A DNA stretch of 64,000 bases. Source: Streptomyces sp. CCM_MD2014 (GTDB lineage: Bacteria; Actinomycetota; Actinomycetes; Streptomycetales; Streptomycetaceae). The stretch is from the NCBI RefSeq assembly GCF_000772045.1, contig NZ_CP009754.1, positions 2,976,001 through 3,040,000 on the forward strand, written 5' to 3'. The notes under the pieces were generated by a model. It did no database searches. It saw only the letters and a list, made by a program, of their open reading frames with translations, and was not told the DNA's origin. Of the stretch, positions 16,902 to 25,812 are shown piece by piece. The position numbers were made by a program, and so were the translations under genes. The first letter of the stretch is position 1, and each line of letters begins with the position of its first letter.

Positions 16902-19900
16902 TCACTGCAGGTCGGCGAGCCGCTGCGCCGTCTGCCGCGCGGTCGGCTCCCCCGTGGCCAGCCGGTCGTCCGGCAACCGGTCCCACTGCGCCCGCGCCGC
17001 CGCGTAGGCGTCCCGGGCCGCGCGGGGCCGGCCGGCCGCCTCGAAGGACATACCCCGCCAGTGGTGCGCCTGTGCGGCGAGCTCCACGGCTTCTTGGCGC
17101 CGGCGCTCGGTTTCGGCCTCCTCCTCGGCCCGGCGGGCCGACTCGCCGGCCGCCCGGAAGGCGTCGACCGCCACGTCCAGGCGCGCCGCGCGGCCGAGAC
17201 TCTGGAACGCCTCGAACTGGACCTGCCCCAGCTCCAGTCGGCAGCGCGTCGCCAGCAACGGGTCCTCCGCGTCGGCCGCGGCGAGCCCGAAGAGGTGCTC
17301 CGCCTCCCTGAGGTCGACCCGGTCGCCGCGCGCCTGGTACCGGAGCATGAGCGCCTGTCCGAGGAGCAGCAGCCGGTGGGCGACGCGCGGACTGCCCGCC
17401 GGGGTCTCCATCCGGCAGTCCCGCAACACCCGTATCGCACGGGACAGCTGGTCCTGGCGCCGGTGGGCGGGCTCCAGCGTGGCCAGCCGGAGCAGTACGC
17501 TCCCCCACTCGGCGAGCACGTCCGCGTGCGCGGGCGCGTCCCGTGACATCCAGTGCGCCGCCTGCGCGAAACGGTCGGCTGCCCCGTGCAGTTCGGGCGG
17601 CTCCCCCGACTCGGCGTAGCGTGCGAGGGCCACTCGCCCGGCGCGGACCAGCAACGCCGCGCGCTGTGCCTGTTCGCGTACGCCGCCGAGGGCCTCGTCG
17701 GTCCGGGACTGGGCCTCGTCCAGCGGGCCGCCCGCCGCCAGCAGCGCGTCGACCAGGTCGATCAGCACCCGGACGCGGTCGCGGACGGACTCGGCGGTGT
17801 CCTGTTCCGGACCGGAGTCCAGCCCCCGGCGCAGCGACCGCGCCGACTGCTCCGCGTACAGCCTGGCCTGGACCGGGTCCGCAGTCACCTCCGACAGACG
17901 CAGCAGGGTACGGCCGTGCGCCAGGAGCAGCTCGGCGGGGCGGTCGCTCCGGTCGGGCCAGGCGTCGGCGAACGCCTCTAGCATGCCGACGGCACTCTGC
18001 AGGAGCGCGCTGTCGCCGCCCAGGCGCCACTGGGTCTCCAGGGAGGCGACCCGTTCCAGGGTGAGCCGCAGCGCCTCCCCCTCGTCCAGGCCGGGTGCCG
18101 CGCACGCGACCGCGTACTCCCGGTCGGCGCGGCGCAGCAGGTCGAGCGCGCCGGACCGGTCTCCGCGCCGTCGCGCGTCGGTGGCGGCGGCGTGCAGCAC
18201 GCGCGCGAGGACGGCGCGTTCGCGCAGGGCGTGCGGAGGCGCTGCGGCCCGTTCGGCGGCCCGGGTGGCCTCCCGCAGCAGCGCGGCGCCGCCCTGCACC
18301 TCCCACAGCCGCAGGGTGCAGCGTGCGTACTCGCCCCACAGCTCGGGGTCGGCGCCGGCCGGCCGTTCCTGCTCGGTGGCGCCGCGCAGCAGCTGCACGG
18401 CGTCGATGACGTCCTGGACCATGCCCTCGCCGTCGAACCGGGCGAGCAGGGCGCGTGCACGCACGACCGCCTGGTGCGTGGGCCGCTCCTCGGTGATCCG
18501 CGGGCCGGTCCGGCCGTCGTACGTCGCGAACTGCTCGGGCAACGGCATGAACCGCTCCAGGATCCTGGCCGCGACCTCCGCGAAGGGCTGCGGGACCGGG
18601 GCCGCACCGCCGTCGCGGCCGTTCTCTCCCGGGTACCCGGGTTCGGCGCCGGGGGCGTGCGGGCGTCCGGGCCCGTCGTCGCCGAGCTGGGCGAGCGCGA
18701 GCGCCGGGAAGTTGGGGCCGCCCTTGCCGAAGTGCTGCTCGATGTACTCCGAGCAGTGCTTGAGGACCAGCATGGCCTCGTCCCGCCCGAGCCGGGACAG
18801 CAGGGCCTCGCGGACCTCGGGGTCGATGTCGTACCACTGGGAGCCGTCCTCGCCGTGGTCCGCACGGGCCCGGGTGACCAGGCCGCCGACCAGCACCTCG
18901 GCAAGTTCGGACGGGCCGGACCCGGGCAGCATCGTCCGCTGGACCAGCTGCATCACCGGGAGGCAGAGCGGGGTCGCCGCGAGATAGACGGCCAGGCGCG
19001 CGGCGGCCGGCGACGCTCCGGCGCTGAACCTGCTGACCCGTTCCAGCGGCGTGCGGCGGCGGTCCGGGCGGGCCGCGGGGGCGGCCGGCTGGTCGGCACG
19101 CACCCAGCCCACGGCGCCCGGGACCGGTCCGGCACCGGACAGCAGACGCGCCCACGAGCCGAGGGCCACGGGTTCCGGAGGCAGTACGGGGACGGCCAGC
19201 GCGCCCCTGCGAGCCTCGGCGGAGGCGCCGGACGCGGTGCGCACCCGCAGCACGGCACCGCCGCCCAGGGTGTCCCCGCGCGACAGGGCGCCGAAGGTGA
19301 CGGGCAGCCGGGTGCGGTTCCACATGCGCTGCGGCAGCGGCTGGAGTACGGCGACGGGGCCCTGCCGGGACAGGTGGTGGAGCAGCCGGTGGGCGTGGCC
19401 GCTGTGCCACAGCGGGCCGGCGCAGTCGCTGACCAGGACGACGATCCGGCGTCCGGTCGGATCGCTGAGCCGGTCGGCGGCGTGCAGCGGCGCACCGAGC
19501 GGGTCGGCGCTGCGGCTGACGGCCGGCTCCCCGTCCGGACCCTGGTGCAGGTGGCTGACCTGGACGTCCGAGAAGGCTCCCAGCCGGCTGAAGATCTGGG
19601 CGAGTTCGGCGAACAGCCGGCCCCACACCCGCATCGAGGAGGAGGCGTCCAGCACCAGTTGCAGCCGGGCGTCGCGGCGGGACAGGTGTCGGCGCACGGG
19701 AAGGATCAGTCCGCCGGCCCGGGCGCTCACCTCCGCTGTGGCGACCTCGTCCAGTTCGGACCGCAGCGGTGTGGCCGGACTCCGGTAGCCCTGCAAGGGG
19801 CGCAGGGAACGCTGGAGTTCGAGCGGCGCGGGCAGCACGGGCGCGGCGGGCACGCCCACCGGCAGCGCGCGGGCCCGGCCGGCTCCCCGCACCCCGGGTC

Positions 19901-20375
19901 CTTCACCGGGGGGCAGCGGGTAGAGGGCCACCCGCCGGGCGGCCGGAGCCTCGGGCTGCTCGGGCGCGGGTGCCCGGGTCGCGCCCGGTGGCAGTGCGAC
20001 GGGCCCGACGGGCGGCCCGATCACCGGGGGCGCGAGGAGGGGGCCCGGGACGGGAGGAGCGTCCGCGGCGTCGTCGGACCGGGTCCACCGGGCCAGCCAG
20101 AGCGCGTCGCAGAGCTGCTCGGCGTCGGGGTCCATGCCGATCTCCCGCAGCCGCAGGACGAGTCGGGCGAGCGGGTCGTCGGCGTGCGCTCCCCCGGGGC
20201 CCCCGTCCACGGGCACGGCGGCGTGCGCTCCCTCAGGGCCTTCGCCCGCAGGCACGGCGGCGTGCGCTCCCCCGGAGCCCTCACCCGCGGGCACGGCGGC
20301 GTGCCCTGCGCCGGGACCCTCGTCGCCGGGGGTGCCTCGGTGGCCGGGACCGTGACGCGCCGTCTCGTCGGGCAT
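16902..20375 (-). CDS. SAV_2336-type vWA protein with helical repeats
   Basis: This is an 1157-residue protein. After a repetitive first 65 residues comes a conserved segment DPLARLVLRLREIGMDPDAEQLCDALWLAR (residues 67-96, quoted only by its ends: DPLARL to LWLAR), a Pro-rich linker, then a vWA domain with an intact MIDAS, LVLDASSSM (Asp243, Ser245, Ser247) and IVVLVSDCAG. The remaining 650 residues are helical, Ala/Arg/Leu-rich and TPR-like. It starts 4 nt after the MoxR gene stop and precedes the precursor peptide gene by 86 nt. In vWA-MoxR-VMAP systems the vWA protein is thought to link ATPase activity to a sensor/effector. Unlike the vWA of the first cassette, the metal site here is complete. 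Confidence 0.85.
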   Translation of the reverse strand: MPDETARHGPGHRGTPGDEGPGAGHAAVPAGEGSGGAHAAVPAGEGPEGAHAAVPVDGGPGGAHADDPLARLVLRLREIGMDPDAEQLCDALWLARWTRSDDAADAPPVPGPLLAPPVIGPPVGPVALPPGATRAPAPEQPEAPAARRVALYPLPPGEGPGVRGAGRARALPVGVPAAPVLPAPLELQRSLRPLQGYRSPATPLRSELDEVATAEVSARAGGLILPVRRHLSRRDARLQLVLDASSSMRVWGRLFAELAQIFSRLGAFSDVQVSHLHQGPDGEPAVSRSADPLGAPLHAADRLSDPTGRRIVVLVSDCAGPLWHSGHAHRLLHHLSRQGPVAVLQPLPQRMWNRTRLPVTFGALSRGDTLGGGAVLRVRTASGASAEARRGALAVPVLPPEPVALGSWARLLSGAGPVPGAVGWVRADQPAAPAARPDRRRTPLERVSRFSAGASPAAARLAVYLAATPLCLPVMQLVQRTMLPGSGPSELAEVLVGGLVTRARADHGEDGSQWYDIDPEVREALLSRLGRDEAMLVLKHCSEYIEQHFGKGGPNFPALALAQLGDDGPGRPHAPGAEPGYPGENGRDGGAAPVPQPFAEVAARILERFMPLPEQFATYDGRTGPRITEERPTHQAVVRARALLARFDGEGMVQDVIDAVQLLRGATEQERPAGADPELWGEYARCTLRLWEVQGGAALLREATRAAERAAAPPHALRERAVLARVLHAAATDARRRGDRSGALDLLRRADREYAVACAAPGLDEGEALRLTLERVASLETQWRLGGDSALLQSAVGMLEAFADAWPDRSDRPAELLLAHGRTLLRLSEVTADPVQARLYAEQSARSLRRGLDSGPEQDTAESVRDRVRVLIDLVDALLAAGGPLDEAQSRTDEALGGVREQAQRAALLVRAGRVALARYAESGEPPELHGAADRFAQAAHWMSRDAPAHADVLAEWGSVLLRLATLEPAHRRQDQLSRAIRVLRDCRMETPAGSPRVAHRLLLLGQALMLRYQARGDRVDLREAEHLFGLAAADAEDPLLATRCRLELGQVQFEAFQSLGRAARLDVAVDAFRAAGESARRAEEEAETERRRQEAVELAAQAHHWRGMSFEAAGRPRAARDAYAAARAQWDRLPDDRLATGEPTARQTAQRLADLQ
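20182..20327. repeat. 39-bp tandem repeats in the vWA gene start
   Basis: Units beginning GCGTGCGCTC start at 20182, 20221, 20260 and (diverged) 20299, exactly 39 bp apart. They encode a 13-residue motif of the type AHAAVPAGEGPEG. In-frame length makes this a likely variable-number repeat. Confidence 0.85.
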
Positions 20376-20379
20376 CGCG

Positions 20380-21402
20380 TCACCTCGGGCGATCGAGCCG
20401 CTGGATGAGCAGGTCGGCCAGGCGGTCGCGGCTGGGCGTGGCGGCGGCGTCGGTGAGATAGATCGCGTTGAGCAACTGGTCCGTGGCCAGCAGCTCGCTG
20501 CGGGACCGCTCCAGGAACCGGGTGACCAGGTCGTCGCCCGCGCGGGCCGCCTCGTCGCCCAGGTGGGCCCGGACGAAGGTGGCGAGCCGGTTGTGGTCCG
20601 GGCGGCCGAGCTCCAGGTGGATGCAGCGCCGCATCAGCGGGGCCGGGAAGTCGCGTTCTCCGTTGCTGGTGAGCACCACGAAGGGGAAGGCGCGGCAGCG
20701 CACGCGGCCGTCGCGCACCGGCACCTTCACACCGTCCGCGGTGAGCACCTCGGCGGTGCGGTCCGGCAGCCGGTCCGCGATGCGTTCCAGCTCGGGGATG
20801 GCGAACTCGCCTTCCTCCAGTACGTTCAGGAGGTCGTTGGGCAGGTCGATGTCGCTCTTGTCCAGCTCGTCGATGAGCAGGACGCGTGGCTTGTCGGAGG
20901 GCAGCAGGGCGGTGCCGAGGGGACCGAGCCGGATGTAGCCGCCGATGCCCTCGACCGCGCCCGGCGCCCCTGATCCGGGGGCGTGGTCCGCCTGCGCCGC
21001 GATCTGCACGTCCTGCAGGCGCGCGATGGCGTCGTAGTGGTAGAGGCCGTCCTGGAGTTCGGAGCGGCTGACGATGGACCAGCGCAGTACGTTGCCCAGG
21101 CCCAGTTCGTACGCCACCGAGTGGGCCAGTGTGCTCTTGCCCGCGCCGGGACTGCCGGTGACGAGGAGCGGCCGGCGCAGGTACAGCGCGGCGTTGATCA
21201 TCTCGAGTTCCTCGGCGCCCGGCCGGTGCAGTTCGGCCAGGTGCCGGTGGGCGCCGAGCCTGCGGTCCTGCGACCCGTCGCCGGACCCCGCCGCGTCCCG
21301 GCTGGTGAAGTCCCGCCACGGCGGCGGGGCGGGAAGCCGGTCCAGGCCGTCGTGGGGTTCGCCGGCGCCCCGGTAGATGAGCCACTCGCTGGATTCGGTC
21401 AT
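20380..21402 (-). CDS. MoxR-like AAA+ ATPase
   Basis: This 340-residue AAA+ ATPase has Walker A GSPGAGKST (83-91), Walker B VLLIDELDK (174-182), a sensor 1 region VVLTSNGERDFPAPLMRRC (about 248-266) and a C-terminal lid. MoxR ATPases act as chaperones that work with vWA proteins. The next gene downstream (4 nt away) encodes a large vWA protein and the gene upstream a VMAP-like protein, which reproduces the known vWA-MoxR-VMAP trio. The ATG at 21402 is the first plausible start. The 169 bp before it suggests its own promoter in addition to read-through from the protease gene. Confidence 0.9.
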   Translation of the reverse strand: MTESSEWLIYRGAGEPHDGLDRLPAPPPWRDFTSRDAAGSGDGSQDRRLGAHRHLAELHRPGAEELEMINAALYLRRPLLVTGSPGAGKSTLAHSVAYELGLGNVLRWSIVSRSELQDGLYHYDAIARLQDVQIAAQADHAPGSGAPGAVEGIGGYIRLGPLGTALLPSDKPRVLLIDELDKSDIDLPNDLLNVLEEGEFAIPELERIADRLPDRTAEVLTADGVKVPVRDGRVRCRAFPFVVLTSNGERDFPAPLMRRCIHLELGRPDHNRLATFVRAHLGDEAARAGDDLVTRFLERSRSELLATDQLLNAIYLTDAAATPSRDRLADLLIQRLDRPR

Positions 21403-21488
21403 GATCCAATCCTCGTCGTCACTCGTCCGGGCGCGCGGTCGTCGCGGGGGCGTCCATCACGGTATCGATCCTGAACGGGACTGGTAAG

Positions 21489-21512
21489 AGGCACATCACC
21501 CAACGGGTGCCT
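21489..21512. repeat. Inverted repeat upstream of the MoxR gene
   Basis: AGGCAC and GTGCCT are 12 bp apart in the 169-bp gap between the protease gene and the MoxR gene. It may be an operator for the MoxR promoter. Just upstream of the gene, TTACCA and TACCGT 17 bp apart on the minus strand are a weak promoter candidate. Confidence 0.3.
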
Positions 21513-21571
21513 CGGCAAAGGGACTTGAAACGCCAGGGCGGGCCGCCGACGGGGGCACGCGCGGGCCGCGG

Positions 21572-23845
21572 TCACGGTGCCTCCAGCAGGTCACCGGTGC
21601 CGGGCAGGGGCTGGTGCGGATCGTCGTACAACAGCGCTATGCCGTGCGCCCAGAAGGTCTCGGGCCGTCCCGATCTCAGTTTGAAGCGCAGGTCGCGCAC
21701 GGCCTCGGGCAGTCGGTGGGCGCCGACGGGGCCCGCGATCTGGTCCAGGGTGCCGCGGTGGAACTCGCCGCAGACCGCCTCCGGCAGCCCGTGCCTACGG
21801 CGCCACAGCGCCACGCCGAAACCGCCGCGCACCAGCCGGGCGAGCCCCTCGGTGTCGCCCTCGCGGCCGTTGGGGTCCAAGCGGCACAGCACCGGGACCG
21901 TGCCGTGCGACAGGCCCCGCAACTCCTCGACCGGCGGTACCGGCTTGCGCAGGCCGTCGTCGCAGTCGAGGACCGCGGCGGTCACGGGGTGCGCGTGCAG
22001 CCAGCGCCAGCGGGCTCTGCGTTCCTCGTCGATGTCCAGCCGGTAGTCGCCGTTCGAGGCGGCCGCCGACTGCGCGCCGGCTGCGCCGGTCCCACGCCTC
22101 CCGCCGGCTCCGCCGATTCCGCCGGCTCCGTCGATCTCCCCGTGCCCCCCGTGGCCCCCTTGATCCCCGTGGTCGCCATAGCCGCCGTGGTCGCCGTGGT
22201 CGCCGGACTCGGCGTACCCGCCGTGGTCGCCGTTCTCCGTCAACTGGTCGCGGTCGGAGCAGCGCAGGACGACCGGGCGCTGGGTGCCGAGTCGCTCCTC
22301 CTCGGGGCCGAGCCGCCATTCGTCCACGTCGAGTGCCAGCAGCGAGTGCTCCGTCGCCACCTGCAGGACCGCCGGCCGGCCCGGCGTGTCGCACTGCCGG
22401 AACGCCTCCTTGAGGGGCGCGGACAGGTGGGTGGCGAGGTCGGCCAGCGGGACGCGCTGGACCTCCTCGAGACGCTTCGCCTCACCGTCGGCGCGCACGA
22501 CGAAGACCGACCAGTCGCAGCGGTCCGGCTCCCAGCCCCGCCGCACGATCTCGAGCAGCACGGACGACTGCCCGGCCGCCGCCCCTCCCGGACCACCGGC
22601 GGGCGCTCCGGTACGCCGGGTGTCCGCCGCCGGGGCCGGCCCGCGCGCCTCCAGCCTGGTCTTCCGCCGTTCGACGAGGGCGGTCCGGCGGCCGGGGCCG
22701 AGCCGCTGGGCTGCCTGCCGCACCCCTGCCCACAGGGCGTCTTCGGCGGCCGGCGTGCTGGACGCGACGAACGGGCGGTCGGCGGTCATGGCGTGCACCG
22801 CGTAGTCGAGCACCAGGTACAGGGCGCCGTCGTCGCGCGCGTACTCGTACAGGGCACCGAGTCCGTCGCGCCAGCCGCGCGGGGCGGGCAGCGGAGCCGG
22901 GGCTTCGAAGTCCGGCAGCGAGTCGAGGAGGTCCAGCAGGGAACGGGTGCTGGCCGGGGGCGGCAGATCCGCGAGACGCCCGAGCAACTGGACGCGCTCG
23001 TCGGGGCTCAGCGTCCGGCCGGGCCGGGCACCGAGCTGGCTCTGCACGTCGGCCCAGGTGTGACGGCGGGCGTCCGGATGACGCTGCCGGTCACGGTGGT
23101 AGCGGTCGTGGGCGTGCACCACCGCCTGGTACAGGTCGTCGGCTTCCGTCTTCAGCTCACCGGAGGGCGCGGGCAGCGTCCGCAGTTGTTCGAGCCCGGT
23201 GGAGGTGCCCCCGCGCCCATGGCCGGCGCGCGACTTCAGTACGCCGATGACCTCGCCGCGCTCCGGATCGATCACGGGGCCGCCGGAGACACCGTCCGGC
23301 AGGTCGTTGTCCCCGAGCCGCATCTGGACGTCCGTGGTCCAGCCGCCCATGGTGCCCTGCACGGTGAGGGTGCCGTCGAGCATGGTCAGCCGCCCGTCGA
23401 CCACCGTCCAGCCCGCGTACAGGACCTTGCCCTCGCCGAAGTAGGCCGCCGGGCGCTCGGAGAGGTACACGCACTCGTGGTCGACGGGCTCGCTCAGTCG
23501 CACCAGCGCGAGGTCGGGGGCGGGCCAGCTGCCGGGCACGGGTCCGGCGCCCTCGGGCAGCGCCGCCGCCACGTGGCCCGAGACCGCGGACATGCCGCGG
23601 CCCGGTGCGGGCTCGTACACCACCACGACCTCGTCCCCCTCACCGCCGCATGCCACGTGTGCGCAGGTCAGAACCCAGCTCGGCGCCACGAAGTAGCCAC
23701 TGCCGAGGAACGTTCCGGGTTCGTCCAGGGCATACCCGGCGTCCGGTCGATGAATGCGGACGGTCGCCGCCATGACGAGGCCACGCAGCGCACGGCGGGC
23801 CGCGTCGTGGGCCCCCGGTGCGCCGGGGGCGCGTCCGTGCGTCAT
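21572..23845 (-). CDS. Trypsin-like protease fused to a VMAP-C-like domain
   Basis: This is a 757-residue protein. The N-terminal trypsin-like serine protease has a complete triad: His63 in VLTCAHVA, Asp111 in PDLALVRL and Ser187 in GVSGGPVID. A helical adaptor-like region follows (about 225-370). The C-terminal part from about residue 430 resembles the VMAP C-terminal domain, with RGWEPDRCDWSVFVV at the start and WAHGIALLYDDPHQPLP at the end. A Gly/His/Asp-rich repeat (about residues 545-610) interrupts it. No signal peptide is seen, so it probably acts in the cytoplasm as the effector protease of the vWA-MoxR cassette. Its ATG overlaps the stop of the Trypco1 gene as ATGA, in keeping with the trypsin-co-occurring name. 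Confidence 0.87.
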   Translation of the reverse strand: MTHGRAPGAPGAHDAARRALRGLVMAATVRIHRPDAGYALDEPGTFLGSGYFVAPSWVLTCAHVACGGEGDEVVVVYEPAPGRGMSAVSGHVAAALPEGAGPVPGSWPAPDLALVRLSEPVDHECVYLSERPAAYFGEGKVLYAGWTVVDGRLTMLDGTLTVQGTMGGWTTDVQMRLGDNDLPDGVSGGPVIDPERGEVIGVLKSRAGHGRGGTSTGLEQLRTLPAPSGELKTEADDLYQAVVHAHDRYHRDRQRHPDARRHTWADVQSQLGARPGRTLSPDERVQLLGRLADLPPPASTRSLLDLLDSLPDFEAPAPLPAPRGWRDGLGALYEYARDDGALYLVLDYAVHAMTADRPFVASSTPAAEDALWAGVRQAAQRLGPGRRTALVERRKTRLEARGPAPAADTRRTGAPAGGPGGAAAGQSSVLLEIVRRGWEPDRCDWSVFVVRADGEAKRLEEVQRVPLADLATHLSAPLKEAFRQCDTPGRPAVLQVATEHSLLALDVDEWRLGPEEERLGTQRPVVLRCSDRDQLTENGDHGGYAESGDHGDHGGYGDHGDQGGHGGHGEIDGAGGIGGAGGRRGTGAAGAQSAAASNGDYRLDIDEERRARWRWLHAHPVTAAVLDCDDGLRKPVPPVEELRGLSHGTVPVLCRLDPNGREGDTEGLARLVRGGFGVALWRRRHGLPEAVCGEFHRGTLDQIAGPVGAHRLPEAVRDLRFKLRSGRPETFWAHGIALLYDDPHQPLPGTGDLLEAP
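22105..22245. repeat. Gly/His/Asp-coding short repeats inside the VMAP-like region
   Basis: Short repeats around CCGTGGTCGCC encode GDHG-type motifs with eight or more histidines in about 45 residues. Such a tract could bind metal ions or be a flexible insert. Boundaries are approximate. Confidence 0.7.
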
Positions 23846-24369
23846 CCCCCGCTCCCGGAAACGGCGTCACCGGCCCCGCCGTGCCCCGGAGCGCGGGCGG
23901 ACGCGTCGGCCGTGGCGTCCGGGGGCTCACCACCCGGAGCGCCGTCGCGGGGCTCACCGTCCGGGGCGCCGCCGTCGGGGGGCTCAGCGTCCGGGGCGCG
24001 GGCGTCGGGCGCCAGCGGGTCGGGCGGACCGCCGTTCCAGGTGAGGGTGACCGAGATGCCCGTCTTGGCCTCACCGTCGGCGAGGAGCCCCACGACCTTG
24101 CCGGCCTTGGCCGTCAGCTCGATGCCGAACTGGACGCTCACCTCGTCCGGCCGCACCGCGCGCAACGGTTCCGCCAGCGAGCGCGCGACGCCGGTGACGA
24201 GCGCGCTCAGGCTCTCTGCACTCGCCTCGATCCGCTCGGTGAAGCCCGTGTCGCTGAACGACAGCTGCCCGGACGGTGCCGGCAGCTCCCCCGCGCCCGA
24301 GATCCGGGCCCAGACCGGTGTGCCGTCCGGCAGCACGATGCGCGCGACGCGCGTCGCTTCCTGTCCCAT
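23842..24369 (-). CDS. Trypco1 (CU044_2847-type) protein
   Basis: This is a 175-residue Trypco1 protein. It opens VARIVLPDGTPVWARI and has the family core RPDEVSVQFGIELTA followed by GISVTLTWNG near residues 77-114. The last 60 residues are a Pro/Asp/Gly/Ala-rich disordered tail. ATG at 24369 is chosen because GGGGGC lies 6 nt upstream; the frame is open to 24414 but with no good site. It is the first gene of the second cassette and its stop overlaps the protease start. It corresponds in position to the Trypco1 gene that opens the first cassette, so each protease-bearing operon is led by a Trypco1 gene. The biochemical role of this domain is unknown. Confidence 0.82.
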   Translation of the reverse strand: MGQEATRVARIVLPDGTPVWARISGAGELPAPSGQLSFSDTGFTERIEASAESLSALVTGVARSLAEPLRAVRPDEVSVQFGIELTAKAGKVVGLLADGEAKTGISVTLTWNGGPPDPLAPDARAPDAEPPDGGAPDGEPRDGAPGGEPPDATADASARAPGHGGAGDAVSGSGG

Positions 24370-24425
24370 GCGTTGCCCCCGTCCCCGCGCCCCCGCGACG
24401 GCCCCGGAAGGCACGGCCCCGTGGA

Positions 24426-24453
24426 CGCCTATCCTTGTGCTGTCTTTTCACAA
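24426..24453 (-). promoter_or_regulatory. Candidate promoter of the second cassette
   Basis: On the minus strand TTGTGA and TAGGCG are 16 bp apart, about 57 bp before the Trypco1 start, in the AT-richest part of the divergent gap. Confidence 0.35.
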
Positions 24454-24548
24454 CCGACGGAAAGACCCCATCTCTCCACCCCGCAGGCACAGGTTTCTTC
24501 CCGCACGGGAGGCTCTCAACCCTGCGAAGACCCGACGGAGCACGATCC

Positions 24549-24731
24549 ATGTACTTCACCGACCGCGGCATCGAGGAGCTGGAGAAGCGGCGCGGCGAGG
24601 AGGAGATCACCTTCGAGTGGCTCGCCGAGCAGCTGCGTACGTTCGTCGACCTGAACCCCGACTTCGAAGTCCCGGTGGAGCGCCTGGCCACGTGGCTGGC
24701 ACGGCTGGACGACGAGGACGAGGACGAGTAG
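24549..24731 (+). CDS. Small acidic protein (DUF6104-like)
   Basis: This gene encodes 60 residues beginning MYFTDRGIEELEKRRGEEE and ending in the acidic run DDEDEDE. It looks like the conserved streptomycete DUF6104 family; its function is not known. The ATG has GGAG about 9 nt upstream. It is transcribed away from the conflict island and therefore marks the return to ordinary core genes. Confidence 0.8.
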   Translation: MYFTDRGIEELEKRRGEEEITFEWLAEQLRTFVDLNPDFEVPVERLATWLARLDDEDEDE

Positions 24732-24876
24732 CACGCCGGGAGACGAAGAGAGCAGGGGCGCACGGGCGCCGAGAAGGAGCGCGTAGGGGCGGGCGGGCTC
24801 CCGGCGCCGCCGGACCGCACGGCGGACCCGCCTCGGCTGCACGGCGGCGCCCGGAACGGTCGTGGCGGCGGAACCG

Positions 24877-25752
24877 TCAGGTGCGCCCGGAGAGGGCGTG
24901 GGCCACGCCGAGCGCGCCGTGTCCTAGCAGCAGCGCCCCCGCCACGGTCCAGCCTCCGCTGTGGCGCCGCAGGCCCCAGACGGTGAGCGGCAGGCCCACC
25001 GCCATCTGGGCCAGGGCCGGCGCACGGCCCCCATGGCCAACCGTCCGGGTCAGCCGGCCGGCCAGGCGGCTCCCGTCCAGGGTCGGGCGGCGTCCGGCGG
25101 CGGTCGGGAGGGTTCCCTCGGCGGGGCGGCGTCCGGCGGTCCCGGTCCGGCGCACGCCGGGCAGGGCTCGGGCGGCCGCACCCAGACGCTCGGCGCCTTC
25201 GCCGGGGTCGAGCCCGGCGGGGAGGCTGATCCCCGCGCGCGTGAGCACCGCGAGCAGTCCGCGCAGCCTGGACCGCGCACCGGCACCGGCCGCTCCGGGT
25301 TCGCGATCGGCGTCCGGGTCGGGCCGGGTCAGCCGGTCCAGAGACTGCACGTCCAGGACCGGGTCGAGACCGAGCCGGGCGGCGAAGGTGCGCATCGCCT
25401 CGTCCTCGCCGGCCGGCGTGCCGTTCGCGAGCCACACGTAGCCCACCGGGCGGCGGAAGCCGGACGCGAGGGTGTACCCGGCCCGGTCGGCGTCCCACCA
25501 CAGGGCGAGTACGGGCCAGGGGGCGCCGACGGCGAGTGCCGCGGCCCAGCCGGTGACGACACGGTCGACCGGTTCGCCGCCGTCCCGCCAGGGCCCGCCC
25601 TCCGGCACGATCACGCTCCAGCCCTCGCCGGCCCGGAGCAACGGCATCCGCTCGCCCAGCAGCGGGGCGACGGCCGCGACGGCGTCCGGCTCGGCGCGGC
25701 AGAGCAGCAGGGCACCGGGAGCGAGACCACGCTCGAACTTTTCCGTCGACAC
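24877..25752 (-). CDS. Hypothetical protein with C-terminal hydrophobic region
   Basis: This 291-residue protein is not recognised. The N-terminal half contains PVDRVVTGWAAALAVGAPWPVLALWWD and GYTLASGFRRPVGYVWL, a compact alpha/beta-looking region. The C-terminal 50 residues (LAQMAVGLPLTVWGLRR, GGWTVAGALLLGHGALGVAHAL) are hydrophobic and could form one or two membrane segments. It ends 145 bp after the small acidic gene (convergent) and is divergent from the DUF4097 gene, with which it shares the AT-rich gap 25753-25859. Codon usage is normal for the window, so I regard it as real, though no function can be assigned. Confidence 0.75.
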   Translation of the reverse strand: MSTEKFERGLAPGALLLCRAEPDAVAAVAPLLGERMPLLRAGEGWSVIVPEGGPWRDGGEPVDRVVTGWAAALAVGAPWPVLALWWDADRAGYTLASGFRRPVGYVWLANGTPAGEDEAMRTFAARLGLDPVLDVQSLDRLTRPDPDADREPGAAGAGARSRLRGLLAVLTRAGISLPAGLDPGEGAERLGAAARALPGVRRTGTAGRRPAEGTLPTAAGRRPTLDGSRLAGRLTRTVGHGGRAPALAQMAVGLPLTVWGLRRHSGGWTVAGALLLGHGALGVAHALSGRT

Positions 25753-25812
25753 GGCTTCAAACTAGGGCGATTCGACCCGCCCGGCCCCTTTTTGATCACC
25801 AGAACGGGTGTC

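Larger units (their letters stand above)
1958..24369 (-). other. Putative signalling-conflict and RiPP maturation island
   Basis: Eleven genes all on the minus strand form a continuous block between sucA and a small acidic protein gene. They encode two Trypco1 proteins, two AAA+ ATPases, two vWA proteins, a trypsin-VMAP-like protein, a CHAT protease, two TIR-like/NB-ARC/TPR proteins, and a precursor peptide with its radical SAM and HExxH enzymes (twelve CDS counting the precursor). Several junctions overlap by 4 or 8 nt, showing co-translation. Family knowledge links vWA-MoxR-VMAP, CHAT, Trypco1 and NB-ARC/TPR proteins to biological conflict or programmed-death signalling, and FxsA/FxsB/FxsT to a RiPP system. 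That the whole block acts as one system is an inference from adjacency. Confidence 0.7.
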
